Below are positions 45,051 to 54,241 of a stretch of 64,000 bases of DNA, in pieces; within the stretch, counting starts at the first letter, position 1, and every line of letters starts with the position of its first letter. The DNA comes from Putridiphycobacter roseus (lineage in GTDB: Bacteria; Bacteroidota; Bacteroidia; Flavobacteriales_D; Crocinitomicaceae). The notes beneath the pieces are model-generated. The model saw only the letters and a program-made list of their open reading frames with translations. It searched no databases and had not been told where the DNA came from. The stretch is taken from positions 806,001 through 870,000 of the forward strand of contig NZ_QKSB01000001.1 in assembly GCF_003234935.1 (NCBI RefSeq). Direction: 5' to 3'. The translations under genes were made by a program, and so were the position numbers.

Positions 45051-47150
45051 TTATTTTTTTATAAATTTCTTAGAAATTGAACCTTGCTCATTCGTAAATG
45101 AAATGAAATACAAACCAACTGCTAAATTTTCTGTAGACAATTGAATGGTATTTCCATCCGTCTGATTAAAATATAAATTTTGTAATTCTTTACCCGCTGC
45201 ATCATAAACTTTCATACTGGTATTTGCATCTGTTAATTGCACATTTAAAACATTACTTACTGGATTTGGATACATTTGAATTTGCGCTAAACCTTTTTCT
45301 TCATCTACTGCTAACCATGATTCTGGAACAATATTAATATTGTCGATAAAGATGTTGTTACCACCATCACTTTCGAATACAAATTTATACCTGAAATTAG
45401 AGATGAAAAAAGAATTATCAATATTACTAATTACCACATTATTCCAATCCTCAATACTACTTGGTGTAAATACCCCACTGGTGACTTCATTATTTAAAAA
45501 GTTACCATGTATTGATTTTCTAAAAGCCCAATTTTCGCCACAGTCATCTGAAACATAAACCTTCAAATAATCATCACTTGCGCTCGTGCGCTTGTTATAA
45601 GCATAGTCAAAAGTAAAAATTAGATTGTCGGTTGGATCCAATACACTTAAATCAATAGTGCCTGATTCAAATGAAACTACAGCACCAACACTTCCGTTTT
45701 GGTAATTATTGTACCAAATTGATTTTGTTCCTGTGTGGGCTGCATTTGTCGTAAGTTCCCAATCATTTACGCCATTATAGTTACTGGAAAAGAAATTATA
45801 ATTATCGGGAAAAGTAACACTTTCAAACCCTTCTTGAATTGGCAAATTATTTCCAGGTACTGGTAAAACGGTAATGTAATTTGTTTTTGTTTCCATAAGC
45901 GTACTTGTGCCATCAGAAACCTCTAAGGATACTGTATACACACCAGCCGTATTATAAGTCACTGAAATTAAAGAATCATTACTCGTCGCTGGAGAACCAC
46001 CATTGATATTCCAATTTCTTGTATTGATTCCAGCATATGACAAATCATAAAAATCTATACTACTACCCGCACAGATTACTTGTTGTGTGGATTCAAAACT
46101 AGCGCTACACAAAACATCTGGTTGTGTTACCCCAGTATTGTTTAAATTAGTAGCAGAAGTTAATGTCGTTAAAAAACCATAACTATCAATATTAAAATGC
46201 ATGATATTCTTCTGGTCGGTTGAAAACATATTCTGACAATCACTATAACTCATATAATTCTCAAGTTGGTCAACAACATTCACGCCGTAAAAATCTCCAC
46301 TTTGAATTTGATTACAAGAATTATATGTATCGCTACAAGATTGCGTTGATTGCGCAGAAGGAGGCGTATCACAGCAATAATCTCCTGCATTAGAGCAATC
46401 TGTCCCAGTGGAACCACAGCCGTCTTGAAAAACATGAAAAAGACCTAAGCAATGTCCAATTTCGTGGGTTAAAGTTCGATCTCCTGTTCCAGTCCCAATT
46501 TCCCCAACTCTGTCGTGACGAATTATTACACCATAAGTACTAGCCGAACCAAAATAAGGAAATTGTGCATATCCTAATATCGTTCCAGCGCTACCCGTAT
46601 TTTCAATATCATTTACCACCCAAACATTAAAATAATTTGATCGATTCCAAATATCCATTCCTCCACCAGAAAAACTTTTTGAAGTGGCATCACTACCATT
46701 ATATGTCCCGTTAGCTGAATTTCTTCTTTCTACACCATTGGTACAGTTTCCATTTGGATCTAGTTTTGCCAGTTGAAAACATATTTTTGCATTTGCAGCT
46801 CTTGGTAAAAACGGTGCATCCACAGTATTCCTTGTATCAATAGTGTCTGCATTTAGTCGATTAAAATCTTCATTTAATATACGGATGCCATCTAAAATTT
46901 GAGCATGGGATATATTCCCAATACCGTTATCATGTATTACGTGGAAAACTACGGGTATAATAATCGAATCTGAACGGTCAGAAGCAACACCAACAGTATG
47001 CATTCTTGACATGTACTCGTCTATTTGATTTTGTAAATTTGGATTTTCAGCCAAGCTTTGTTGGTAATAATGATCGGTACCACACCAATCTGATTGCGCC
47101 AGTGTAAGCAGAGATATGGTTATAAATAAAGATGTAAGTATGAATTTCAT
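45051..47150 (-). CDS. Secreted M43-type zinc metalloprotease, T9SS type A tail (paralogue)
   Basis: 699-residue paralogue of the next gene downstream, with the same order: signal (TSLFITISLLTLAQ), prodomain, M43 catalytic domain with THEIGHCLGLFHVF (H229, E230, H233, Gly236, H239; canonical HExxHxxGxxH) and Met-turn ENYMSYSDCQNMF. Then come a PKD-like domain (NINGGSPATSNDSLISVTY), a jelly-roll-like domain (LPIQEGFESVTFPDN, CGENWAFRKSIHG) and a type A sorting tail (MYPNPVSNVLNVQL ending ISKKFIKK). Many Cys residues in the catalytic domain suggest disulfides. First gene of the two-gene operon. The pair arose by tandem duplication; substrates unknown. Confidence 0.86.
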   Translation of the reverse strand: MKFILTSLFITISLLTLAQSDWCGTDHYYQQSLAENPNLQNQIDEYMSRMHTVGVASDRSDSIIIPVVFHVIHDNGIGNISHAQILDGIRILNEDFNRLNADTIDTRNTVDAPFLPRAANAKICFQLAKLDPNGNCTNGVERRNSANGTYNGSDATSKSFSGGGMDIWNRSNYFNVWVVNDIENTGSAGTILGYAQFPYFGSASTYGVIIRHDRVGEIGTGTGDRTLTHEIGHCLGLFHVFQDGCGSTGTDCSNAGDYCCDTPPSAQSTQSCSDTYNSCNQIQSGDFYGVNVVDQLENYMSYSDCQNMFSTDQKNIMHFNIDSYGFLTTLTSATNLNNTGVTQPDVLCSASFESTQQVICAGSSIDFYDLSYAGINTRNWNINGGSPATSNDSLISVTYNTAGVYTVSLEVSDGTSTLMETKTNYITVLPVPGNNLPIQEGFESVTFPDNYNFFSSNYNGVNDWELTTNAAHTGTKSIWYNNYQNGSVGAVVSFESGTIDLSVLDPTDNLIFTFDYAYNKRTSASDDYLKVYVSDDCGENWAFRKSIHGNFLNNEVTSGVFTPSSIEDWNNVVISNIDNSFFISNFRYKFVFESDGGNNIFIDNINIVPESWLAVDEEKGLAQIQMYPNPVSNVLNVQLTDANTSMKVYDAAGKELQNLYFNQTDGNTIQLSTENLAVGLYFISFTNEQGSISKKFIKK

Positions 47151-47254
47151 GTTAAAAAGTTGATTTTTGATGTTTGTAAATTTAAGTTAATTTTAATTGA
47201 ATGTTATATTAAATATACGCTAAGTATAGGAAAGCTATTGTAAGAATTATCACT

Positions 47255-47968
47255 TTACCTTTTATTTAAGGAAACAAGTGTAGTATTGAATTTCTTTGGA
47301 TTATGGATGATTTCCAATAACTGTAATGCTACATTATTTGGAGCCACCAAAGCATTATTTTCTTTTAAATCAATAAAACTTTGTCGATTTAAAAATGCCT
47401 TTGGGTCTGAGCTTCTTATGCTTAATTGCATTGGCGTATCTACTACACCAGGAGAGACTGCATATACATGCCAATTGTTTTTCTTTCTTTCCTTTAACTC
47501 AATTTCAATGGTTTGCGTAAACAAATCAATCGCTGACTTGGAAGCGCAATAGTTTGCCCATCCATCTATCGGCCTTTTTCCTGCCCCTGAACTTATATTA
47601 ATGATATGGTAAAGATGACCAATATTTGCTTGGTACTTTTGAATGAATTGATTGCACAATATTTGTGGTGCAGTAATATTTAAATTATTAATTTTAATTA
47701 TTTCATCCGCTATTAATCTACCAACGGGGACCATTGGACCAAGACTACCTGCGTTATTTACCAAAACAATGTCGTCATTTAAATTGGCGGTAAACTCAAA
47801 AGCTTTTACTTGTTTCAAATCACTTAAATCAATCGCGTGATGTGTGTAATTAGGATGTTTGATGGTTTGTCTTCTAGAAAGGCCTATGACCTGATGGCTT
47901 TGCTCTAATAATTTTTCAGCCAAAGCCTTCCCTATCCCAGAAGAGGTACCTGTAATGTATGCAATCAT
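47255..47968 (-). CDS. Short-chain dehydrogenase/reductase, substrate unknown
   Basis: 237-residue classical SDR oxidoreductase. N-terminal nucleotide-binding motif TGTSSGIG, NNAGS (strand 4), a catalytic Ser in INISSGAGKRP and YCASK (YxxxK) with a preceding Trp-Ala-Asn. The tail after SPGVVDTPMQ is typical. Features such as IHxxDLSD and AGSLGPM-VPVG resemble the sepiapterin-reductase-like/YueD subgroup, but substrate cannot be assigned. ATG at 47966-47968 was chosen because the fold starts there with MIAYITG; ten more codons are open upstream. Monocistronic. Confidence 0.82.
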   Translation of the reverse strand: MIAYITGTSSGIGKALAEKLLEQSHQVIGLSRRQTIKHPNYTHHAIDLSDLKQVKAFEFTANLNDDIVLVNNAGSLGPMVPVGRLIADEIIKINNLNITAPQILCNQFIQKYQANIGHLYHIINISSGAGKRPIDGWANYCASKSAIDLFTQTIEIELKERKKNNWHVYAVSPGVVDTPMQLSIRSSDPKAFLNRQSFIDLKENNALVAPNNVALQLLEIIHNPKKFNTTLVSLNKR

Positions 47969-48157
47969 TTTATAGTTTGTCGTTCTTATGTTACACAAGA
48001 TACGGAATAATACAGAAAAAAGACACTGTCATTGATTCTATGGCTGCTTTGATTGATTGTTTGGGTGCAATAATACATTTACTGCTATAACTAAGCTATT
48101 TGTCCTTCCTACCAGCTAGTGTTTAGAAGCGTTTTTAAATGTTTGATAAACGTTTAA

Positions 48158-49327
48158 CTACTTCAATGCCTCCTTTAAATCTTGTATTAAATCTACCACA
48201 TCCTCTATACCAACACTTAGCCTAATTAAGGAGTCTACTATGCCAGCTGCTTCTCTTTCTTCTTTTGGTATAGCAGCATGTGTCATAGATGCGGGGTGGC
48301 CAATTAATGATTCCACACCACCCAATGATTCTGCTAATGCAAATAATCTTGTTTTTTTCAAAACTTCCTGGGCAGCAGACATTTGATTCCCAACCAAACT
48401 AAAAGAAATCATTCCGCCGAATCCACGCATTTGTTTTTTGGCGATATTATGGTTTGGATGACTTTCCAAACCTGGCCAATATACATGTGCCACTTTTGAA
48501 TGCCCCGCTAAAAACCGTGCAATTTTATCTCCATTTTCACAATGTCTTTGCATTCTCAAATGTAAAGTTTTTATACCCCTTAATACTAAAAAAGAATCCA
48601 TGGGACCAGCAATCGCTCCAGAAGAGTTTTGAATTCGATACATTTCCTTAGCAATTTTGTCATTCTTACAAACTAAAGCCCCCATCACCACATCCGAATG
48701 TCCACCTAAATATTTTGTTGCAGAATGCATAACAATATCTGCGCCCAAATCAAGAGGGTTTTGTAGGTAAGGCGTCGCAAAAGTATTATCCACCGCTAAC
48801 ATAGCATGGTTAGCCTTGGCAATAACAGCAACCGCTTCAATATCCAAAATGTTCATCATTGGGTTAGTTGGTGTTTCTACCCAAATTAATTTCGTGTTTT
48901 TATTACAATACCCTAGGATGTTTTCCGCATGGAGCATATCTACAAAATGGAATACAATGCCATATTTTTCAAAAATAGTCTTGAATATTCTATACGTCCC
49001 ACCATACAAATCATTTGTTGTTATCACTTCATCACCTGGATTTAACATTTTTAGCACGCAATCTATGGCTGCAATACCTGAACCAAAACAAGCACCGTAT
49101 TTTCCATTTTCTATGGCTGCAATATTTTCCTCCAAAGCATGTCTCGTTGGATTTTTAGATCTAGAATACGCATATCCTTTATTTACACCAACCGCTTCTT
49201 GAACATAGGTACTCGTTTGATAAATTGGGGTCATGATAGCCCCCGTAGCACTATCTGGTTGCACCCCTGCATGAATGGCTTTTGTTCCAAATTGATAAGT
49301 TTTCGTATTGCTATCTTTTTCTTCCAT
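48158..49327 (-). CDS. PLP-dependent trans-sulfuration enzyme (cystathionine synthase/lyase)
   Basis: 389-residue Cys/Met-metabolism PLP enzyme. Motifs: YAYSRSKNPTRHALEENIAA (cofactor phosphate-binding region of the neighbouring subunit), FGSGIAAIDCVLKMLNPGDE, WVETPTNPMMN, AVDNTFATPYLQNPLDLGAD, and the internal aldimine lysine in HSATKYLGGHSDVVMGA. Ends GVESLIGHPASMTHA and RLSVGIED. These are shared by cystathionine gamma-synthase, beta-lyase and gamma-lyase; motif reading cannot separate them, so no symbol is given. Nineteen bases before the YjbR-like gene's stop, so the YjbR gene is probably upstream in the same unit. Confidence 0.9.
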   Translation of the reverse strand: MEEKDSNTKTYQFGTKAIHAGVQPDSATGAIMTPIYQTSTYVQEAVGVNKGYAYSRSKNPTRHALEENIAAIENGKYGACFGSGIAAIDCVLKMLNPGDEVITTNDLYGGTYRIFKTIFEKYGIVFHFVDMLHAENILGYCNKNTKLIWVETPTNPMMNILDIEAVAVIAKANHAMLAVDNTFATPYLQNPLDLGADIVMHSATKYLGGHSDVVMGALVCKNDKIAKEMYRIQNSSGAIAGPMDSFLVLRGIKTLHLRMQRHCENGDKIARFLAGHSKVAHVYWPGLESHPNHNIAKKQMRGFGGMISFSLVGNQMSAAQEVLKKTRLFALAESLGGVESLIGHPASMTHAAIPKEEREAAGIVDSLIRLSVGIEDVVDLIQDLKEALK

Positions 49328-49345
49328 AATTACTTTTTATACTGC

Positions 49346-49699
49346 CTACATTTCCGCAAGTTCAGTTCGCAGCTTTTTTGTTAAACTTTTCACTATCAAA
49401 TCATATGAATGATCAATTAATGCGTAAACCTTTCGGTCCTCATAGGACTCATTCAAAGCAACCGTGTTCCAATGTTTCTTACTCATATGAAAACCAGGTT
49501 GAATCTCTACATGCATTGCCCTCAATTCTAAGGCATATTCCGGATCACACTTTAAATTTATATGGGTACCACTATCGCTGTTAATTAAAGCAAACATTTT
49601 ATTCATCACTTTATAAACAAGTGTCACCTCATCAAAAGGAGTAGAAACTGTAACGCCTTTTTTTTGCATACAATATTGATCTAATTCTTCTATATTCAT
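49346..49699 (-). CDS. MmcQ/YjbR family protein
   Basis: 117-residue small cytosolic protein of the MmcQ/YjbR (CyaY-like fold) family: YCMQKKGVTVSTPFDEVTLVYKV at the N-terminus, then MFALIN, NLKCDPEYALELRAMH and GFHMSKKHWNTVAL, ending LIDHSYDLIVKSLTKKLR. The family is described as DNA-binding-like, without a defined role. Complete for the family. Likely cotranscribed with the downstream trans-sulfuration gene (18-base gap). Confidence 0.88.
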   Translation of the reverse strand: MNIEELDQYCMQKKGVTVSTPFDEVTLVYKVMNKMFALINSDSGTHINLKCDPEYALELRAMHVEIQPGFHMSKKHWNTVALNESYEDRKVYALIDHSYDLIVKSLTKKLRTELAEM

Positions 49700-50053
49700 C
49701 CTAATTTTGCTTAGTCGACTTATGAAAAGCTAAAGTAATAATTTGTTCCTGTTTTTTTTGAATACATTTATATTAGATTAAAAAAAATGCAAGTACATGG
49801 CCGCGATACGATTAATGGTCCTAAGCACTCTTCTATCCTTTTCCACTGCAACAGTTGTAATACTTCTGAATAAAACATATAGCCTTACCTTTTATAGGTT
49901 ATAATAATCATTAAGTCTACTAAACCAATCCCCAAAAACATTTCAATTTCTTCATGATAATCACCACTTAGCTCATATTAACACATAATTGATACGCAAT
50001 CCCCTAAACAATCTTAAAAAGTAATTATATTTGCATTCAAACAATTATATAAT
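49700..50053. other. 354-base intergenic region
   Basis: No full gene is seen between the YjbR gene and the PfkB kinase gene. It holds a 28-codon open frame at 49787-49873 on the plus strand (MQVHGRDTINGPK at its start, with CNSC near the end) of doubtful reality, and near its right end a -7 promoter element for the kinase gene. No hairpin with a T-tract, tRNA or known riboswitch pattern was noticed. Confidence 0.5.
50026..50033 (+). promoter_or_regulatory. Putative -7 element for the PfkB kinase gene
   Basis: TATATTTG, an exact TAnnTTTG match, 20 bases before the ATG at 50054. No -33 TTTG at the usual distance. Confidence 0.45.
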
Positions 50054-50977
50054 ATGAGTTCATTATTAACAGTGGGTAGTGTTGCCTTTGATGCCATTGA
50101 GACCCCTTTTGGAAAAACAGATAAAATTGTAGGTGGTGCTGCAACTTACATTTCAATTTCAGCATCTTACTTTGCTAAAGATCAAAAAATAGTTTCTGTA
50201 GTTGGAGATGATTTTCCAAAAGAAACATTACTCGATTTAAAATCAAGAGGTGTAGATATTGATGGTTTACAAGTAAAAGACGGTGAAAAAACATTTTTCT
50301 GGTCAGGTAAATACCATAACGATATGAACTCAAGAGATACGTTAGTAACAGAATTAAACGTATTAGAAAATTTTGACCCAGTAATACCAGCATCTTATCA
50401 AGGAGTTGACTATTTAATGCTAGGAAACTTAGCACCAACTGTACAACGTCAAGTTATTGAAAGATTAGAAGAACGTCCTAAATTAATTGCATTAGATACC
50501 ATGAATTTTTGGATGGATATCATGATGGAAGAAGTACACAACACCATTAAATTAGTAGACGTATTAATAATCAACGACGAAGAGGCAAGACAATTATCTG
50601 GTGAATATTCTTTAAGAAAAGCAGCCAAAAAGATATTAAAAATGGGGCCTACTTACTTAATCATTAAAAAAGGAGAGCATGGTGCTTTATTGTTTAGTGG
50701 TGAAAAAGTATTTTTTGCGCCAGCATTGCCATTAGAAGAAGTATTTGATCCAACAGGAGCAGGAGATACTTTTGCAGGTGGATTTATGGGGTACCTTGCA
50801 AAAACAGACGATATTTCTTTTGAAAACATGAAGCGTGCAATTATTGCAGGTTCTGCAATGGCTTCTTTTTGTGTAGAATTATTCGGAACAGAAAGAATAG
50901 AAAGTTTAAATCAAACTGAAATTTACGATAGAATGTTAGAATTCGTAGATTTGGTTGAATTTACTATTGATAAATAA
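50054..50977 (+). CDS. PfkB-family carbohydrate kinase
   Basis: 307-residue ribokinase-fold kinase that phosphorylates a sugar or nucleoside with ATP in the cytosol. It has GGAATYISISASYF (first PfkB signature region), VVGDDFPKETLLDLKSRGVD, the IIKKGEHGALLF segment, and the second PfkB signature DPTGAGDTFAGGFMGYL with the catalytic Asp and anion-hole GAGD. Substrate not evident; adenosine/ribokinase-like. Own -7 element 20 bases upstream; 78 bases before the DUF349 operon. Confidence 0.9.
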   Translation: MSSLLTVGSVAFDAIETPFGKTDKIVGGAATYISISASYFAKDQKIVSVVGDDFPKETLLDLKSRGVDIDGLQVKDGEKTFFWSGKYHNDMNSRDTLVTELNVLENFDPVIPASYQGVDYLMLGNLAPTVQRQVIERLEERPKLIALDTMNFWMDIMMEEVHNTIKLVDVLIINDEEARQLSGEYSLRKAAKKILKMGPTYLIIKKGEHGALLFSGEKVFFAPALPLEEVFDPTGAGDTFAGGFMGYLAKTDDISFENMKRAIIAGSAMASFCVELFGTERIESLNQTEIYDRMLEFVDLVEFTIDK

Positions 50978-51055
50978 TTATAATTAAATCACCAGTAAAA
51001 AAAGGTGAACATTTCTATCGAATGGTCGAAAAGCCATTGAATAAACTATAAAAGC

Positions 51056-52774
51056 ATGAAGACCGAGATTATTGAAAAATTAGAGACATTGTTAGCACAG
51101 GAAGATATTCTAAATATCAATGAAGAATTCAAAACCTTATCAGATGATTTCTACAAGATTATTAAGGAAGAGGAAAGACTATTTGAAATTGAAAAATTAA
51201 ATAGAATTGAAGCAGGCGAAAAACCTGAAGCAATTGAAAAACCACTAGACGAATTAATCGATAAATTTAAGTCTATCCAACATGATTTTAAAAGTAAAAG
51301 GAAAGCGCTAGTTGAACAAAAAAAATTATCGGAAGAAGGTAATCATAGTGTGAAAAAACAACTGATTAAAGAGGTAAAAACTTTAATCCAAGAAGAAGAG
51401 CACATTGGTAAAGCCATTCAAGCCATACAAGCCATACAAGAAAAATGGCGTAATGTGGGACCCATTCCTAGAAATGTTCGTCAAGATATTCAAAAAGAAT
51501 ATTCTAACTTAATGGATGAATTTCAATATAATATAAACATTTATAAAGAAATTAAAGAACATGATTTAACAAAAAATGCTGTTTTGAAAGAAGCAGTAAT
51601 AGCAAAGTTAAAAGCATTAGTAAGCGAAAAAAATATTAAATCTGTTGAACAAAAACTTCACTTATTACAAGACGAATGGAATGACATTGGTGGCACTTCA
51701 GCAGAAGCATGGGAATCTTTAAAAACCAATTATTGGGACACTGTAAATGCTATTTATACTAGGATTAAAGAATTTTATGACGGTAAAAGAATAGAACAAA
51801 AAGAAAACATCCTTAAAAAGCTGGCTTTAATCGATAAAATAGATGAGCTTTTAGCGCTACCTTGTGAATCATCTAAAGACTGGAAATCAGTAACGGACAA
51901 AATAATTACCGTGCAAAATGATTGGAAGAAAGTTGGTTTTGGACCAAAAAAAGAAAACGAAATTGTTTGGAAAGGTTTTAGGGCTAAATGTGACCAATTT
52001 TTTGATGCGAAAAATGAATTTTTTAAAGATATAAATGCTGATTTTGACAAAATAAAAGACCAAAAACTGGCTTTGATTGAAAAGGTAAATGCCATTAAAA
52101 ATTCAGAAGACTGGAATGAAACAACTAAGTTTATAGTCAACATTCAAAAGGATTGGAAAAAACTAGGTTCAGCAGGTCAAAGAAATGAAAACAAACTTTG
52201 GAAAAAATTTCGTACGCCAATTGATGCCTTTTTCACTAAAAAGGACGCGCATTTTGATTCTTTAGATAAAGCAAATGCTGGTAATCTAGACCTCAAAGAA
52301 GACTTAATAAAAAAGATTGAAGAATTTAAAGTAGACACAGATCCTGCTGCAGCAATAAAAAACTTGCAAATTTTATCTAAAGAATTTAACGCCATAGGTA
52401 ATGTTCCTTTTAAAGAAAAAGATAGAATTTATGCCGCTTATAAAAAAGCTTTAAATGAAAAATACGAGTCTATAGAAATGGACGAAGTAGAGAAAGAGAA
52501 GATAATGTACTCCGCAAAAATTGACGCCATATTTAACAGTCCAAATATGGACCGTGAATTGGATAAAGAAGTGTACTTTTTGAGAAGTAAAATTGATGAG
52601 AAAATCAAAGAAAAATCTCAAGTAGAAACTAATTTAAGCTTTTTTGCAAATGCAGATGAAAGTAATCCATTGCTAAAATCTGTCATGCAAAGAGTAGAAA
52701 ATATTGACAAGGAAATCAATAATTTTAAGTTAAAATTAAACTTGTTGAATAATTACGATCAAGAAAGCGAATGA
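51056..52774 (+). CDS. DUF349 repeat protein
   Basis: 572-residue, highly charged, all-helical cytosolic protein with about five DUF349 repeats (each about 70 residues), each marked by a W or F followed by K/N-x-[IV]-G and a downstream aromatic: IQEKWRNVGPIP, LQDEWNDIGGTS, VQNDWKKVGFGP, IQKDWKKLGSAG and LSKEFNAIGNVP. Coiled-coil-like segments lie between them and at the C-terminus. A nine-base in-frame tandem repeat near 51415-51440 gives the run AIQAIQAIQ. Function of DUF349 is unknown. Its TGA overlaps the next ATG (ATGA), the first link of a four-gene operon. Confidence 0.88.
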   Translation: MKTEIIEKLETLLAQEDILNINEEFKTLSDDFYKIIKEEERLFEIEKLNRIEAGEKPEAIEKPLDELIDKFKSIQHDFKSKRKALVEQKKLSEEGNHSVKKQLIKEVKTLIQEEEHIGKAIQAIQAIQEKWRNVGPIPRNVRQDIQKEYSNLMDEFQYNINIYKEIKEHDLTKNAVLKEAVIAKLKALVSEKNIKSVEQKLHLLQDEWNDIGGTSAEAWESLKTNYWDTVNAIYTRIKEFYDGKRIEQKENILKKLALIDKIDELLALPCESSKDWKSVTDKIITVQNDWKKVGFGPKKENEIVWKGFRAKCDQFFDAKNEFFKDINADFDKIKDQKLALIEKVNAIKNSEDWNETTKFIVNIQKDWKKLGSAGQRNENKLWKKFRTPIDAFFTKKDAHFDSLDKANAGNLDLKEDLIKKIEEFKVDTDPAAAIKNLQILSKEFNAIGNVPFKEKDRIYAAYKKALNEKYESIEMDEVEKEKIMYSAKIDAIFNSPNMDRELDKEVYFLRSKIDEKIKEKSQVETNLSFFANADESNPLLKSVMQRVENIDKEINNFKLKLNLLNNYDQESE

Positions 52775-53484
52775 ACAAAATAATTAATATTTTTAGCTTA
52801 ATCCTATTTATCATTTTCGCGTTTTTCGCCATTGGTTCTATCTACGATTTAGGTTTTTCTGTATATGAAGTAAATGACATTCCAAATATACAAGCTATTG
52901 TTTATGGCATATCTGCTTTGTTTTTACTTTTGGGCTTAATTCGAATAAAAAGAAGACTGGATGGAAAAAAAGACATTCGCAATTTTAAGCAATTTGTCTT
53001 TGCAGTACCCATTGCTAAAAATCAAATCAACTTGAGTACCCTATTAATAAGTATCGAGTTATTATTTGGTTTCTTTTTCTTATTTATCCTTTTGTTAATC
53101 CGTAATCTGGATGATGCCTTGCTAACTTTACCCCTCCTTATAATTGTTAGTGTACTATTATTAGAAAGTTTAGTCTATTTAATAATATTTCGTAGTAAAC
53201 GAAAAGCTTTTAAAATAGGTGTTTCTCCTAAGTTTGTTGCCTATTTTGATCGAGAAATGCACCTTTATTATTACAAAGGGTTAAAAAGAGTGGAAGTATA
53301 TCAAAACATGCTTAATTTTAGGTATAAAAAAGACTTAAATTTATTTTTAAACTTAGACGTTATACCGGAGGAACAAAAAGAAAATTTCTTTAACAACCTA
53401 AACGCAGTTTTAGACACTGAGGTGGTATTTATTGATGATAGCTACCACCAGTATGTAAAATCATTGACAAACCAAGAGGCTTAA
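52771..53484 (+). CDS. Four-helix membrane protein of unknown function
   Basis: 237-residue inner-membrane protein not recognised as a known family. Four membrane helices: about 5-25, 44-62, 87-109 and 118-139. They are followed by a cytosolic domain of about 95 residues with KFVAYFDREMHLYYYKGLKR and a tail containing NAVLDTEVVF. Translation is coupled to the DUF349 gene by ATGA and the next gene (GT2) starts one base after the stop, so it belongs to an envelope-glycan operon. It has no glycosyltransferase motif. Confidence 0.7.
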   Translation: MNKIINIFSLILFIIFAFFAIGSIYDLGFSVYEVNDIPNIQAIVYGISALFLLLGLIRIKRRLDGKKDIRNFKQFVFAVPIAKNQINLSTLLISIELLFGFFFLFILLLIRNLDDALLTLPLLIIVSVLLLESLVYLIIFRSKRKAFKIGVSPKFVAYFDREMHLYYYKGLKRVEVYQNMLNFRYKKDLNLFLNLDVIPEEQKENFFNNLNAVLDTEVVFIDDSYHQYVKSLTNQEA

Positions 53485-53485
53485 A

Positions 53486-54241
53486 ATGACAAAACTTTCT
53501 GTGGTTATCATCACTTTTAATGAAGAAAAAAATATAGCTACTTGTTTGGCTTCATTAAATGGTGTAGCAGATGAAGTTATTGTGGTTGATAGTTTTTCTA
53601 CAGATGGTACGGAAGCCATTTGTAAAAAATTTGGTGCACAATTTATACCCCATGCTTTTGAAGGACATATTGAACAAAAAAACTGGGCCAAAGACCAAGC
53701 TAATTTTAATTTAATTTTATCTCTAGACGCAGACGAGGCACTGGACGAAAATTTAAAAAAGTCGGTTTTATCCATTAAAGAAAATCATCATTTTGATGGT
53801 TACACCATGAATCGCCTAACGAATTACTGTGGTACATGGATTAAGCATACAGGATGGTATCCTGACACAAAACTGCGTTTATGGAAAAAAGGATCTGGTG
53901 AATGGACAGGAGAAAACCCGCATGATGAATTTAAATTATTCGACGCAACCAAAGCAACTGGTTTTTTAGCAGGTGATATTTTACATTATAGCTACCACCA
54001 TCCCGAAGACCATGACAAGCAAATTGAATACTTTACCAATATTGCAGCAAAAACACATGTTAAAAAGGGTAAACCTACGTTTTTCTTGCAAGAGTATTTA
54101 AGTCCAATACTTAAATTTATTAAATGTTACTTTATTAAATTAGGCTTTTTAGATGGTAAGGCCGGTTGGATTATTTCTGTAAAATCCAGCTATGCTGCTT
54201 ATTTAAAATATAAAAAAATCAAGGCATTAAAACGTGATTAA
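53486..54241 (+). CDS. Glycosyltransferase family 2
   Basis: 251-residue GT-A enzyme of the KdtX/WaaE-like subgroup, probably adding a sugar to LPS core. N-terminal SVVIITFNEEKNIATCL, EVIVVDSFSTDGTEAI, the metal-binding LSLDADEALD (DxD), and GWYPDTKLRLWKKGSGEW followed by NPHDEF are typical. The C-terminal GKPTFFLQEYLSPILKFIKC segment may sit against the inner membrane. It overlaps the following GT9 gene by eight bases, so the two probably act on the same saccharide. Confidence 0.9.
   Translation: MTKLSVVIITFNEEKNIATCLASLNGVADEVIVVDSFSTDGTEAICKKFGAQFIPHAFEGHIEQKNWAKDQANFNLILSLDADEALDENLKKSVLSIKENHHFDGYTMNRLTNYCGTWIKHTGWYPDTKLRLWKKGSGEWTGENPHDEFKLFDATKATGFLAGDILHYSYHHPEDHDKQIEYFTNIAAKTHVKKGKPTFFLQEYLSPILKFIKCYFIKLGFLDGKAGWIISVKSSYAAYLKYKKIKALKRD

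Noticed and set aside
51414..51440. Nine-base tandem repeat (AIQ x3) in the DUF349 gene
   Set aside because: Short, in frame and inside a helix; probably neutral, so noted only in the gene entry.
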